Part shown: piece after piece, positions 8,277-17,172 of the stretch
Layout of the letters: each line of letters opens with the position of its first letter
How positions within the stretch are numbered: position 1 is the first letter of the stretch
Assembly: GCA_965658815.1 (NCBI GenBank)
Contig: CBFHTC010000001.1
Span: forward strand, 62,001-126,000
Reading direction: 5' to 3'
DNA length: 64,000 nucleotides
Source: CBFHTC01 sp965658815
GTDB taxonomy: Bacteria; Pseudomonadota; Alphaproteobacteria; Rickettsiales; Rickettsiaceae
The notes under the pieces: model-generated
The model's input: the letters and a program-made list of their open reading frames with translations, nothing else
What the model was told of the DNA's origin: nothing
Databases searched by the model: none
Position numbers and translations under genes: made by a program

Positions 8277-8442
8277 TAAAAACCTTTTATTTTTTTTATT
8301 ATAACAGATATAAAAGCAAATCAAACGATATGATTTAAATAAGAAAGTTTATCAAGATGAAATGTGTAAAAACTTAACATTTATTATATTAATTAATATT
8401 TAATTATGATTTATTGTTAATAATTTAGTATTTTTTATTATA

Positions 8443-10335
8443 TCATTTTTTACTTGATTTTGGTGTATTTTGGGCTTGAGTTTGATGCAATTGGTGCTTT
8501 TGAGAGTTGTTGATTTCGTATTTTTTTATTGTGTTAGTCTTTAATTCCTTGATGAATTCTATTTGTTTTAATGCAGAGTTATGTTCTAATAATTGTTTTT
8601 CAAATTTTATTAAATCTAGTTTTGCAACATCGTATATCTCTATTACATAATATGATTGATTAACTTCTTCATCAATCAAAATTTTACAAGGTAATTTTTT
8701 TTTATCATAGTCGATTCCGTGATCTGCAATATATTGTTCAATTAGAGATAAAAGTTTATCTTGATTTGGGTTGCTTTGATATATCGCTCTGTAATTGATC
8801 AGAGGCGAGAATAAACTTTTTTCTGATATATCTATAGGAGCAGGTGTTTTTGTATTTTGTGTGAAATTCATAAAGTCATCTGCAGATATGTAATCATTAA
8901 AGCGATAATATCTTAATTTGTAATAATTTCTTTCAGGCGAGTCGGGTTTCATGTACAATTCTTCTATTTTCTCATTAGTGCTTTTTGTAACTGCTTCTTG
9001 TAATGCATTTTGATTCTTGTAGATTAGATAGTGCAATAAAGCATTCATGTTAACATGTTGCATTTCGGAATACCATGTGAGGGCATATTTTGAAGTTAGA
9101 TATTTTTGATTTTCCTCAAAGTATTCATTAAATATTAATGCATTTATTACTTCTTCTTTTGATATAAAATCGACAAAATCTTTATAAGTCATTGATGTGA
9201 TAAATTTTAATAATTGACTATTAGAAACTTCTGTTTTTGGATCTGAGATTTTCGCTTCTTGTTTATATACTTGTGTTAGATAAATATGTATAACTGGAAA
9301 TTTTAAAAGATTTTTTAGATTAGCTTGATCTATTCTTTCTTTTTCTACTTTAGACGTATTTGTTTGATTTAAAAACTCTACTTTTGTTTTATTTAATGTA
9401 AATGCTTTTTCTGCTTTATCGATAGATAAATATTGTTTTTTTTTTTCTTCTAAAAACTTCTTTTGTAATTCAGTATAAATTTCTATTTCATATTCTGTAG
9501 TTTTAATTTTTCTTAAAATATTAGAGTCAATTTTAATTCGCTCTTTGTTAAGTTTTAAATTTAAAACATAGAATTTGGAATTATATTCGACTGTTGATAT
9601 TTCTAGTTTATTTTTTATCATAGATAAAAATTTGTTATTAAAAATTCTTTTATCATCTGCATCGATATATTCAGCATATGGTGTAATAATAAAATTACTT
9701 AAATGATAAATGTTGCTATTATAAGCGCTGAAGTCTGTTTTTTTGTCGTATTCTTCTTCGTTATTAAATTCATAAATTTGATATTCTGGCATATAGTGAT
9801 TTTCATGATTTTCGTAGTATTTGTGAGTAAAGTCTGTAATCCGTTGATCTCGATCAGCACTTATTTCTTTCTCCTTTTTCTCTATTATATCTTTCAATAT
9901 TACTTTCTTTTTTATTTCTGTCTTCTGTTGTTCGTATAACATATAGTTTAATATTACATTAGCTGATATTTCGTCTTTTATCTTATTAAACTCATGATCG
10001 AAAATAATCATCTCTTTTAAGTTTTGTATAAATTGATTTTTTTGATCATAATTAAATTTGTAAAATAATTCCTTAAAACTGTCCGGTTTTATTAAATCCT
10101 CTGATGTTTTCTCCGTCTGTTGTCTTAATATCATTGTCATCAGAGTTTGCGCATAAGAATTATTACTTATATTTTCTGTAGTAATAGGAGCTATGTCTTT
10201 TAAATGCAATAAGGTTTCTGTAGTGTTAGTATCGACGGCGTTGATGACCGCCTTATTTGTTTTATCGCCTTGACTATGGTTTGCTGTGAAAGTTATTGTA
10301 TACAATAATAATATTCGCAAAATAATGTTTTTCAT
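8443..10335 (-). CDS. Putative exported parvulin-like (PpiC/SurA-type) foldase
   Basis: The product is 630 residues, mostly charged and helical, after an N-terminal hydrophobic segment MKNIILRILLLYTITF typical of export. Two regions resemble parvulin modules: about residues 145-300 and 455-610. Each has a long helix, a Y-rich beta segment (MPEYQIYEF; YYKLRYYRF), then YYVIEIYDVAKLDLIKFEKQ-like strands and a closing helix. Proteins such as PpiD, PrsA and SurA share this layout. I see no intact catalytic set, so it may act only as a chaperone. It is divergently placed from secA, which fits a role in handling exported proteins, but the call is tentative. Confidence 0.45.
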   Translation of the reverse strand: MKNIILRILLLYTITFTANHSQGDKTNKAVINAVDTNTTETLLHLKDIAPITTENISNNSYAQTLMTMILRQQTEKTSEDLIKPDSFKELFYKFNYDQKNQFIQNLKEMIIFDHEFNKIKDEISANVILNYMLYEQQKTEIKKKVILKDIIEKKEKEISADRDQRITDFTHKYYENHENHYMPEYQIYEFNNEEEYDKKTDFSAYNSNIYHLSNFIITPYAEYIDADDKRIFNNKFLSMIKNKLEISTVEYNSKFYVLNLKLNKERIKIDSNILRKIKTTEYEIEIYTELQKKFLEEKKKQYLSIDKAEKAFTLNKTKVEFLNQTNTSKVEKERIDQANLKNLLKFPVIHIYLTQVYKQEAKISDPKTEVSNSQLLKFITSMTYKDFVDFISKEEVINALIFNEYFEENQKYLTSKYALTWYSEMQHVNMNALLHYLIYKNQNALQEAVTKSTNEKIEELYMKPDSPERNYYKLRYYRFNDYISADDFMNFTQNTKTPAPIDISEKSLFSPLINYRAIYQSNPNQDKLLSLIEQYIADHGIDYDKKKLPCKILIDEEVNQSYYVIEIYDVAKLDLIKFEKQLLEHNSALKQIEFIKELKTNTIKKYEINNSQKHQLHQTQAQNTPKSSKK

Positions 10336-10480
10336 AATTTTTTTTTTTCTTCTTTGTGTAGATTCTATCAGAAAATATTTAATATTTCAATAAGTATCAC
10401 GTAAATTATATAAATTCATATTGTTTTAATTGCAAAAGATCAGATAATATATTATAATATCAACAAATTGTATATCATCT

Positions 10481-12853
10481 ATGTTTAGTATGCTTTCTTA
10501 TATAAAAAATTGGTTTTTTCATGATGAAAATACAAGAAAACTAAACCATTTAAAAAAATTTCTTGTGCAAATTAATGATCTTGCTAAACCATTCTCTCAA
10601 ATGACAAAAGCAGAGCTATTATTTGAGCATAAAAAAAATAAAGATCGAAAAGGTGATGATTTAGTTATATATGGTTTTGCTTTAATTAGAGAAGTATCTA
10701 AAAGAGAAGTAGGTCTTTATCATTATGATGAACAAATACTAGGAGCTCTAGTCTTAAACCAAGGTAACATTGCGGAAATGAAAACAGGAGAAGGTAAAAC
10801 TTTAATTTCTCCTCCAGTCGCTTATATTAGCTATATTAAAAATTCTCAAACTCATATTGTTACGGCAAACGATTATCTTGCTGAAAGAGACTGCAAGTGG
10901 TTAAAGCCTATATACGACTTTCTTGAAATTTCTTCAGCCTTTGTTCTATCTGAAATGAGTTATATAGATAAATTAATGGCTTATAGTAAAAATATTGTTT
11001 ATGTTACATCATCCACTTTGGGTCTTGATTATCTTAAAGATAATTTACGACAATTAAATATGCCTAGAATGATTAAGAACTTTACTTTTGCTATTATTGA
11101 TGAAATTGATTATATTTTAATCGATGAGGCCAGAGTTCCTTTAATTATCTCTGGGCCTAAAAACACAAATATTGAACAATATTCTTCAATCTATCAATAT
11201 ATGAAACAAAATATTACTTCAGAAGACTATGTCTTAGAAAAAAAAACTGAAAATATTATGTTATCTGAGTCGGGTATTGAAAAATTTGAAAAATTCTTCG
11301 AGGGTAAAATTGAAAATTCTCTATTTGATGTCGAAAATATTTATCTATTAAATGCCGTTAATCAATCCTTAAGAGCTCATTTTATTTTACAAAAAGATAA
11401 AGATTATATTGTTAGTCAAAATAGACAAATTATTATTATTGACCAAATGAGTGGTAGAGCCTTAGAAGGAAGGTCATTTTCAAATGGTCTTCAACAATTT
11501 TTACAAATAAAAGAAAATCTTAATGTAGAAGAAGAATCTCAAACTTTAGCCTCTATTACTTTTGCTAATTTGTTTAGATCATATGAGAAATTATCAGGTA
11601 TGACCGGTACCGCTTCTAATAACAAAGTTGAATTTAAAGATATATTTAATTTAGATGTTACTAAAATTCCTACTCATAAACCTATGATTCGTAAAGATCT
11701 AGAAGATAGAGTCTATGGTACTACTGTTGATAAATATCGCGATATTATTGCCGATGTTATTAAGATTTATGAAACTAAAAGACCTATACTTATCGGTACT
11801 ATTTCAATTGAACAATCAGAATATCTATCATCTGAGTTTAAAAAACATAAAATTCCTCATCAGCTTCTAAATGCTAAAAATCCATATCAAGAAAGTAAAA
11901 TTATTTCAGATGCAGGTAAATTATCATCCGTTACTATTGCTACTAATATGGCTGGAAGAGGTACTGATATCTTACTTGGTGGAAAAGATGAACGCCAAAA
12001 AGAAGAGGTGATTAAGTTAGGAGGTCTTTTTGTTATTGGAGTTGAGAGAAATGAATCAAAAAGAATAGATGATCAATTGATAGGAAGAAGTGGGCGTCAG
12101 GGGGATCCTGGTACTAGTGTATTTTACCTCTCTTGTGAAGATGCTTTAATGAGGAGATTTCATTCTATTGCTAAGTATCTGAAAGGTTCTGAAAAAACTG
12201 AGTGGAGCTATCTTACTAAACAAATTTTATCTATTCAAAATGAAAATGAACGTATGAATTATAAATCTAGAAAGTATTTGATTGAATTTGATGACATTAT
12301 CAACTATCAAAGGAAAATCATTTATAAAGAAAGAGAATCTATATTTAACATTAAATCTTTTAAAAATTCATACGTTAAATTTATTGAAAATTGGCTAGAT
12401 GGTTTGAAGTCTCGTTTTGAATTACATGAGTTGACTTTAGACGATATGATAACTCTTATTGAAAAAAATTTAAAAACTTCTTTGCCAAAAACAATATTAG
12501 ATTTTGAATCTCTGCAAAAAATAGTTATTGATAAAAAAACTCAATATATAAATCATATTGAGGCTATGTATTTTGAATTAGTAAATAAAGATATTAAATC
12601 ATTTGTTATTCGTACAATAGATTTAATGTGGATTCAACATATAAATAATCTTGAATATCTTCAAAAAGGAGCTGATCTTAAATCTTATGCTCAAAAAGAT
12701 CCAATGATTGAATATAAAAGAGAAGCTTTTATTTTATTTGAAAAAACTTTAGATCAAATTACTGAGAAAATTATTATACATATTTCTTCTTTATATGAAG
12801 TAGAAAAAGATGTGGGCGTAGCTGGACTCGAACCAACGAAGCTTGCGCAATAG
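10481..12853 (+). CDS. secA: Preprotein translocase ATPase SecA
   Basis: The 790-residue motor drives proteins through SecYEG. Walker A MKTGEGKT is at residues 100-107, DEIDYILIDEARVPLIISGP is the DEAD region, and NMAGRGTDI and QLIGRSGRQGDPG are the other helicase motifs. The family usually reads QLRGRxGRQGDPG; here the Arg is Ile. The protein is shorter than typical SecA (about 850-900) and lacks the C-terminal cysteine-rich zinc segment that binds SecB. Its last 13 or so codons, including the stop, lie inside the antisense tRNA-Tyr gene. The family start (MLS...) suggests ATG at 10490 as an alternative. Confidence 0.97.
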   Translation: MFSMLSYIKNWFFHDENTRKLNHLKKFLVQINDLAKPFSQMTKAELLFEHKKNKDRKGDDLVIYGFALIREVSKREVGLYHYDEQILGALVLNQGNIAEMKTGEGKTLISPPVAYISYIKNSQTHIVTANDYLAERDCKWLKPIYDFLEISSAFVLSEMSYIDKLMAYSKNIVYVTSSTLGLDYLKDNLRQLNMPRMIKNFTFAIIDEIDYILIDEARVPLIISGPKNTNIEQYSSIYQYMKQNITSEDYVLEKKTENIMLSESGIEKFEKFFEGKIENSLFDVENIYLLNAVNQSLRAHFILQKDKDYIVSQNRQIIIIDQMSGRALEGRSFSNGLQQFLQIKENLNVEEESQTLASITFANLFRSYEKLSGMTGTASNNKVEFKDIFNLDVTKIPTHKPMIRKDLEDRVYGTTVDKYRDIIADVIKIYETKRPILIGTISIEQSEYLSSEFKKHKIPHQLLNAKNPYQESKIISDAGKLSSVTIATNMAGRGTDILLGGKDERQKEEVIKLGGLFVIGVERNESKRIDDQLIGRSGRQGDPGTSVFYLSCEDALMRRFHSIAKYLKGSEKTEWSYLTKQILSIQNENERMNYKSRKYLIEFDDIINYQRKIIYKERESIFNIKSFKNSYVKFIENWLDGLKSRFELHELTLDDMITLIEKNLKTSLPKTILDFESLQKIVIDKKTQYINHIEAMYFELVNKDIKSFVIRTIDLMWIQHINNLEYLQKGADLKSYAQKDPMIEYKREAFILFEKTLDQITEKIIIHISSLYEVEKDVGVAGLEPTKLAQ

Positions 12854-12893
12854 ATTTACAGTCTACCCCATTTGACCACTCTGGAATACGCCC
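12813..12893 (-). tRNA. tRNA-Tyr (anticodon GTA)
   Basis: Acceptor GGGCGTA pairs with TACGCCC, and the anticodon loop CTGTAAA carries GTA. A variable arm of class II type is present. CCA is not encoded. The 3' 41 bases overlap the end of secA on the other strand, so the two 3' ends interlock. Confidence 0.95.
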
Positions 12894-12999
12894 TTGAGAT
12901 ATAATATATAAAACAAATTAATTTGTCAATATCAATTTTTATAAATTAGTTATTTTTGATACCATCCCTTGATTATATATTAAAGTTTTTTTAGTCTTT

Positions 13000-14775
13000 T
13001 TAAGATTTTTCTTCTTTGGCTTTGGTGATTTTAATACTTAATTCTTGTAACTGTTTATCGCTTACCGTATTAGGACTTTTCATCATCGTATCTTGTGCAT
13101 TTTGATTTAGTGGAAATGGAATTACTTGTCTTAGATTTATCTCATCTGTTAAGAGCATTAATAAACGATCAAATCCTGGAGCAATACCGCCATGAGGAGG
13201 GCAACCATACTTCATAGCTTTCATCATGCCATTAAAATGTTGATCTACATAACTTCTATCTTTTCCTGTATATTCAAATGCTTTATACATAAGCTCCGGT
13301 ATATGGTTTCTTATTGCTCCACTCGATAATTCTACTCCATCACACACTATATCGTATTGATAAGATTTTAGATTTAGTAATTGATCCTTATCGCCATTGC
13401 ACTTATTTAATGCTTCCTCACCTCCTTGAATCATAGAAAATGGATTATGTGTGAAATCAATTTCGTTATTATCATCTAATTCATAAAACGGAAAGTCGAC
13501 TATCCAACATAGTATATGTTTTGATTTATCAATTACATTTAGCGCTTCACCTAAATATGTTCTGAGTAAACCAACTAACTTCTCTGGTTTCTTGTCTATT
13601 ACAAAAAATATACCATCTCCGTCTGATAACTTTAAATGAGTCCATATCTCCTCTATATTCTCTAAAAATTTAACTAATGGTCCTTTAAATTTATCTTCTT
13701 TTTTGATTATATAAGCAATGCCTTGTTTCCCTCCATTGTTTTTCGCAAATATCTGTAATTTATCAAAAAATGATTTTGTTGAGTTTGTAATATTTTTAAC
13801 CTTTACTACTCTTACTTTTGCACCTGATTTTATGAGATTATTTAATATTTCATGAGATATTCCTTTGCAAAATGATGTTATATCTTCTATGATTAACGGA
13901 TTTCTTAAGTCAGGCTTATCTGAGCCATACTTTAACATAGCATCATCGTAAGAAATTTGTTCAATTCTGTTCTGGAGCGGTTTCTTTCCGTATTGATTAA
14001 AAACATCTTTTAAAACCTTTTCAACTATCTTGAAAATATCTTCTTGATTGACAAAAGCCATCTCCATATCTAACTGATAAAACTCTCCAGGAGATCTGTC
14101 CGCTCTTGAGTCTTCGTCTCTAAAACATGGAGCAAATTGAAAGTATTTATCAAATCTAGACATCATGAGTAATTGCTTAAATTGTTGAGGAGCTTGAGGT
14201 AAAGCATAAAATTTTCCCTTATGTAGCCTTGAGGGTACTATGAAGTCTCTAGCTCCTTCAGGAGAACTTGCTGTAAGTATTGGTGTATGAATTTCTAAAA
14301 ACCCTTCCTGTATTAATGTAGTTCTAATTGTTTGCATAACTTGATGTCTTAAAATTATATGACCGTGCAAAGTATCGTCCCTAAGAGCTAGGTATCTATA
14401 TTCTAAGCCAAGATCTTCCGGTATCTTGCTATTTCCATTGATTGTAAAAGGTAATACTTGAGCAGAGGAGAGGGTGTTAATTTTTGTTCCTACTACTTCT
14501 ACCTCACCTGTGTCTATGTTGCTATTGATGTTTTCATCATTTCTTGCTATGACATTACCAAATACTTGAATCACTGATTCAATGCGAATTGAGTTTATTT
14601 GGTCTAGCAAGCTACTATCTCTGATTACTACTTGTACAGTTCCGTAATGATCTCTTAAATCAACAAATAAAACTCCATTATGATCTCGAATTGACTTTAT
14701 CCATCCACTAATTATTACATTTTCATTAATGTTTTTTTTATTTATGTCATTACAATTATGACTTCGAAATATCAT
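13000..14775 (-). CDS. aspS: Aspartyl-tRNA synthetase
   Basis: The 591-residue class II synthetase is bacterial-type: an N-terminal OB fold (VIISGWIKSIRDHNGVLFVD), motif 2 FRDEDSRADRSPGEFYQLD, a GAD insertion domain, and motif 3 GGIAPGFDRLLML. It charges tRNA-Asp. Because gatC is present at 54126, it is probably the non-discriminating form that also charges tRNA-Asn, as in many relatives; this is inference. The start ATG overlaps the end of rpmE by 20 bases, so the two are likely co-transcribed as rpmB-rpmE-aspS. Confidence 0.97.
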   Translation of the reverse strand: MIFRSHNCNDINKKNINENVIISGWIKSIRDHNGVLFVDLRDHYGTVQVVIRDSSLLDQINSIRIESVIQVFGNVIARNDENINSNIDTGEVEVVGTKINTLSSAQVLPFTINGNSKIPEDLGLEYRYLALRDDTLHGHIILRHQVMQTIRTTLIQEGFLEIHTPILTASSPEGARDFIVPSRLHKGKFYALPQAPQQFKQLLMMSRFDKYFQFAPCFRDEDSRADRSPGEFYQLDMEMAFVNQEDIFKIVEKVLKDVFNQYGKKPLQNRIEQISYDDAMLKYGSDKPDLRNPLIIEDITSFCKGISHEILNNLIKSGAKVRVVKVKNITNSTKSFFDKLQIFAKNNGGKQGIAYIIKKEDKFKGPLVKFLENIEEIWTHLKLSDGDGIFFVIDKKPEKLVGLLRTYLGEALNVIDKSKHILCWIVDFPFYELDDNNEIDFTHNPFSMIQGGEEALNKCNGDKDQLLNLKSYQYDIVCDGVELSSGAIRNHIPELMYKAFEYTGKDRSYVDQHFNGMMKAMKYGCPPHGGIAPGFDRLLMLLTDEINLRQVIPFPLNQNAQDTMMKSPNTVSDKQLQELSIKITKAKEEKS

Positions 14776-14995
14776 CTAAAAAGCCTCCAAATTTATTGTT
14801 AAATTGCTCAGCATTCGAGCTTGTTTGCTTCTTACGATTATCTTTATTCCATGCTGGTTCATCCCTATAGTTTTTATATATATCAAAATCTTTATGTAGC
14901 GTTGATAATACACGAATCTTTTGATCTTCGTGACCTGATTTCTTTATTACTATATTGATCCAATTTGTCTTTGGATGTATTTTTGCTTTTGCCAT
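14756..14995 (-). CDS. rpmE: Ribosomal protein bL31
   Basis: This 79-residue protein starts MAKAKIHPKTNWINIVI and contains EPAWNKDNRKK and FNNKFGGF, the alphaproteobacterial bL31 pattern. The zinc cysteines of some bL31 forms are absent, as in the Rickettsia-type protein. It sits between rpmB and aspS; only seven bases separate it from rpmB, and its end overlaps aspS. Confidence 0.88.
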   Translation of the reverse strand: MAKAKIHPKTNWINIVIKKSGHEDQKIRVLSTLHKDFDIYKNYRDEPAWNKDNRKKQTSSNAEQFNNKFGGFLDDISKS

Positions 14996-15002
14996 TTGGT
15001 AC

Positions 15003-15263
15003 CTATTTTATTAAATTTAGTAATTGTTTAGATTGAAGTTTAAGTTTGTTCTTCAGTACAAAATCATAAATATCATCATACTTTTCAATTATACGTAACC
15101 CCTGTGCTGAGGTTCTTATACGAATAGACTTATTTTTTTTTAAAGAGTAAATTGTTATATTCTGTAAGTTGCAACAAAACTTTCTTTTTGTATGTCTATT
15201 TGAGTGAGACACATTATTTCCAGAAATTGTTTTTTTTCCTGTTATCTCGCATATCTTGGACAT
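15003..15263 (-). CDS. rpmB: Ribosomal protein bL28
   Basis: The 86-residue protein begins MSKICEITGKKTISGNNVSH, the family signature, followed by SNRHTKRKFCCNLQ and SIRIRTSAQGLRIIEK. It is the first gene of a likely rpmB-rpmE-aspS unit. Confidence 0.95.
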   Translation of the reverse strand: MSKICEITGKKTISGNNVSHSNRHTKRKFCCNLQNITIYSLKKNKSIRIRTSAQGLRIIEKYDDIYDFVLKNKLKLQSKQLLNLIK

Positions 15264-15362
15264 TGAGGTATATTATATTATTTACTATTGTAATATAAAT
15301 TTATTGTTTTTGCAAGAATTAAACTGACTAAATTGTAGAAAATTTCAAAAAATAAATTTAAA

Positions 15363-15480
15363 AGTAATAATTTTTATTCTTTAAATTGTTTGTCAATTGA
15401 GATGAGTTCTATTTTTTCTATGAATTGTAAATTGAGATGAGTTATGGTAAAGTAATTTTTACTCTTTAAATTGAAATTTA
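15363..15480. repeat. Imperfect duplication of the hlyD 3' end
   Basis: On the minus strand the last codons of the hlyD-like gene (FQFKE and stop) are followed by a degenerate second copy reading KQFKE and stop at about 15370-15385. The 14-mer AATTGAGATGAGTT occurs twice, near 15397 and 15430. The 195-base gap thus holds a tandem copy of the gene end. Confidence 0.6.
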
Positions 15481-17168
15481 ACTGAGTTAGTAAATGGAGC
15501 AATAATGTAGCTAAGGTAACTCTCATCTGGTTTTTTGATAAATAGTTGAGCGACCATACCTGATGAAAAAATATAGTCGTCTTGGTAGTTTTTAATATGC
15601 TGCTTTAGTTCTTCAAGATTGAATTTTATACGCACTGAAAACATTGGCCCTTGTGGTTGTTTTTGTCCATCATCGTGATCATAAAATTTTTGTTTTTGTT
15701 GAGTAGCAGCGCTTGCCGGGTCTATATCATAACCAACTTGGTCAATTACACCTAAGAAGTCTCTATTTATTTTTTGTGCAAATGTTACAAATTGAATCTT
15801 AACTTGCATTCCTTTTTTTATTGAACCTAGGCTTTGAGAAGGAATATTACAATATATGTAGTAATCCGTTGTAGGAATAATTTCCATTAAATATGGCTGT
15901 TGATTTAAGCTGGTTAAAAGAATATCTGTATGTTTTTTAAATACTTTATTGACTACTCCTTTAATATGAGAGTATATTTTTGTTTTTTCTAAGTTGTTTT
16001 GCAATCCACTATATTTCGCTTTATTTTGAAACAGACTATCTTGATATCTATTAATATTTTCAATAGAGTTTGTTAAAATTCTGTTTATCATATCCGAGGT
16101 TCTCTGTTGATGCTGGACCAATTGTAAGTTTTCATGCATAATTGCATGTTCTTGATCGGCCAAGGCATCCATAGCATGAGTTAATTCTCTTTTTTTTTCT
16201 ACATATTCTGTAAAAGATATAAGTCCTTCTTTGTATAGATCGCTTTTTATCTTTATTACTTCTAGTATATCTTCTTTTCTGATAAATTGATTTTTCTTAT
16301 TAGATTTATCATTTAATAGATCTATTTTTTGTCTATATAGCTTATTGTTTGTCAAACATGAATTTAGTTGATCTAATATATTAATTTTTAATATATTAAA
16401 GTTTACTTCTGCTTCTTGCATTAGATTAGGTATTGCACATTTGTTTTCAGATATAAATTGTTCAGCTTCTTTATCAAATTCCATTTTTGCATTTTGTATC
16501 AACTGAATAACATTTTCTAAGTTTTCATTATTTGTACAATCAATTTCTGCAAGTTCTTTTATATTAGTGAAAGCTCGATGATGGGCTAAAATGGTATAAC
16601 TTTTCATTATGGATTTGGTTGTTTCTTTAAGTATTTGCGCTGTGTTTGTATCATCTAACTCTATGAGTAACTGATTTGGTTCAACTAAATCTCCTTCATT
16701 TACATGTATTTTTTTTATTTTAACTCCTCCTTCTAGCGTTGGAGCTTCTATTATTTGATTATCTCTTGCGCATTTTATTTGCCCAGAGGTGATCACGGCT
16801 TTTCCTACCGGAGCAAAGTACAGCCAGGCGATACCACATATTGGAAATAAAATTATAATATAAATTCCTATCCATAAAGGTCTTGATACAAAGCTTAACA
16901 CTTGAGATGAGTTTACATCATCATTTGCTACATTTCCTTTTATTAAAAAAGTAACTGATGCATTTAATGCTTTTAGCATTGATGCAAATAATTCTTGAGA
17001 TTTTGCCTTAAGATCGCTGTATAGATTTCTAGGATTATAATTAAGTATAGAAGTTAGAGTAAGCTGTTTCCAGAAAAATGATGGCTCATTGTCTTTTTTT
17101 TCTTTATCATTTGATGTGCTTTGTATAGATGCTTTGAGCATTTTTTCTAAATCTTTTAAATTTGACAT
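15459..17168 (-). CDS. HlyD-type membrane fusion protein of type I secretion
   Basis: This 569-residue periplasmic adaptor links an inner-membrane ABC exporter to an outer-membrane channel. It has a cytoplasmic N-terminus of about 95 residues, longer than usual, then one membrane segment (LWIGIYIIILFPICGIAWLY). A lipoyl-like half (IKKIHVNEGDLVEPNQLLIE), a long coiled-coil hairpin around residues 185-390, the second lipoyl half, and the C-terminal SSGMVAQLFIKKPDESYLSY region follow. It starts four bases after the ABC gene, so the pair is an operon. No TolC-like gene or RTX substrate is in the window. Confidence 0.92.
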   Translation of the reverse strand: MSNLKDLEKMLKASIQSTSNDKEKKDNEPSFFWKQLTLTSILNYNPRNLYSDLKAKSQELFASMLKALNASVTFLIKGNVANDDVNSSQVLSFVSRPLWIGIYIIILFPICGIAWLYFAPVGKAVITSGQIKCARDNQIIEAPTLEGGVKIKKIHVNEGDLVEPNQLLIELDDTNTAQILKETTKSIMKSYTILAHHRAFTNIKELAEIDCTNNENLENVIQLIQNAKMEFDKEAEQFISENKCAIPNLMQEAEVNFNILKINILDQLNSCLTNNKLYRQKIDLLNDKSNKKNQFIRKEDILEVIKIKSDLYKEGLISFTEYVEKKRELTHAMDALADQEHAIMHENLQLVQHQQRTSDMINRILTNSIENINRYQDSLFQNKAKYSGLQNNLEKTKIYSHIKGVVNKVFKKHTDILLTSLNQQPYLMEIIPTTDYYIYCNIPSQSLGSIKKGMQVKIQFVTFAQKINRDFLGVIDQVGYDIDPASAATQQKQKFYDHDDGQKQPQGPMFSVRIKFNLEELKQHIKNYQDDYIFSSGMVAQLFIKKPDESYLSYIIAPFTNSVKFQFKE

Positions 17169-17172
17169 TATA

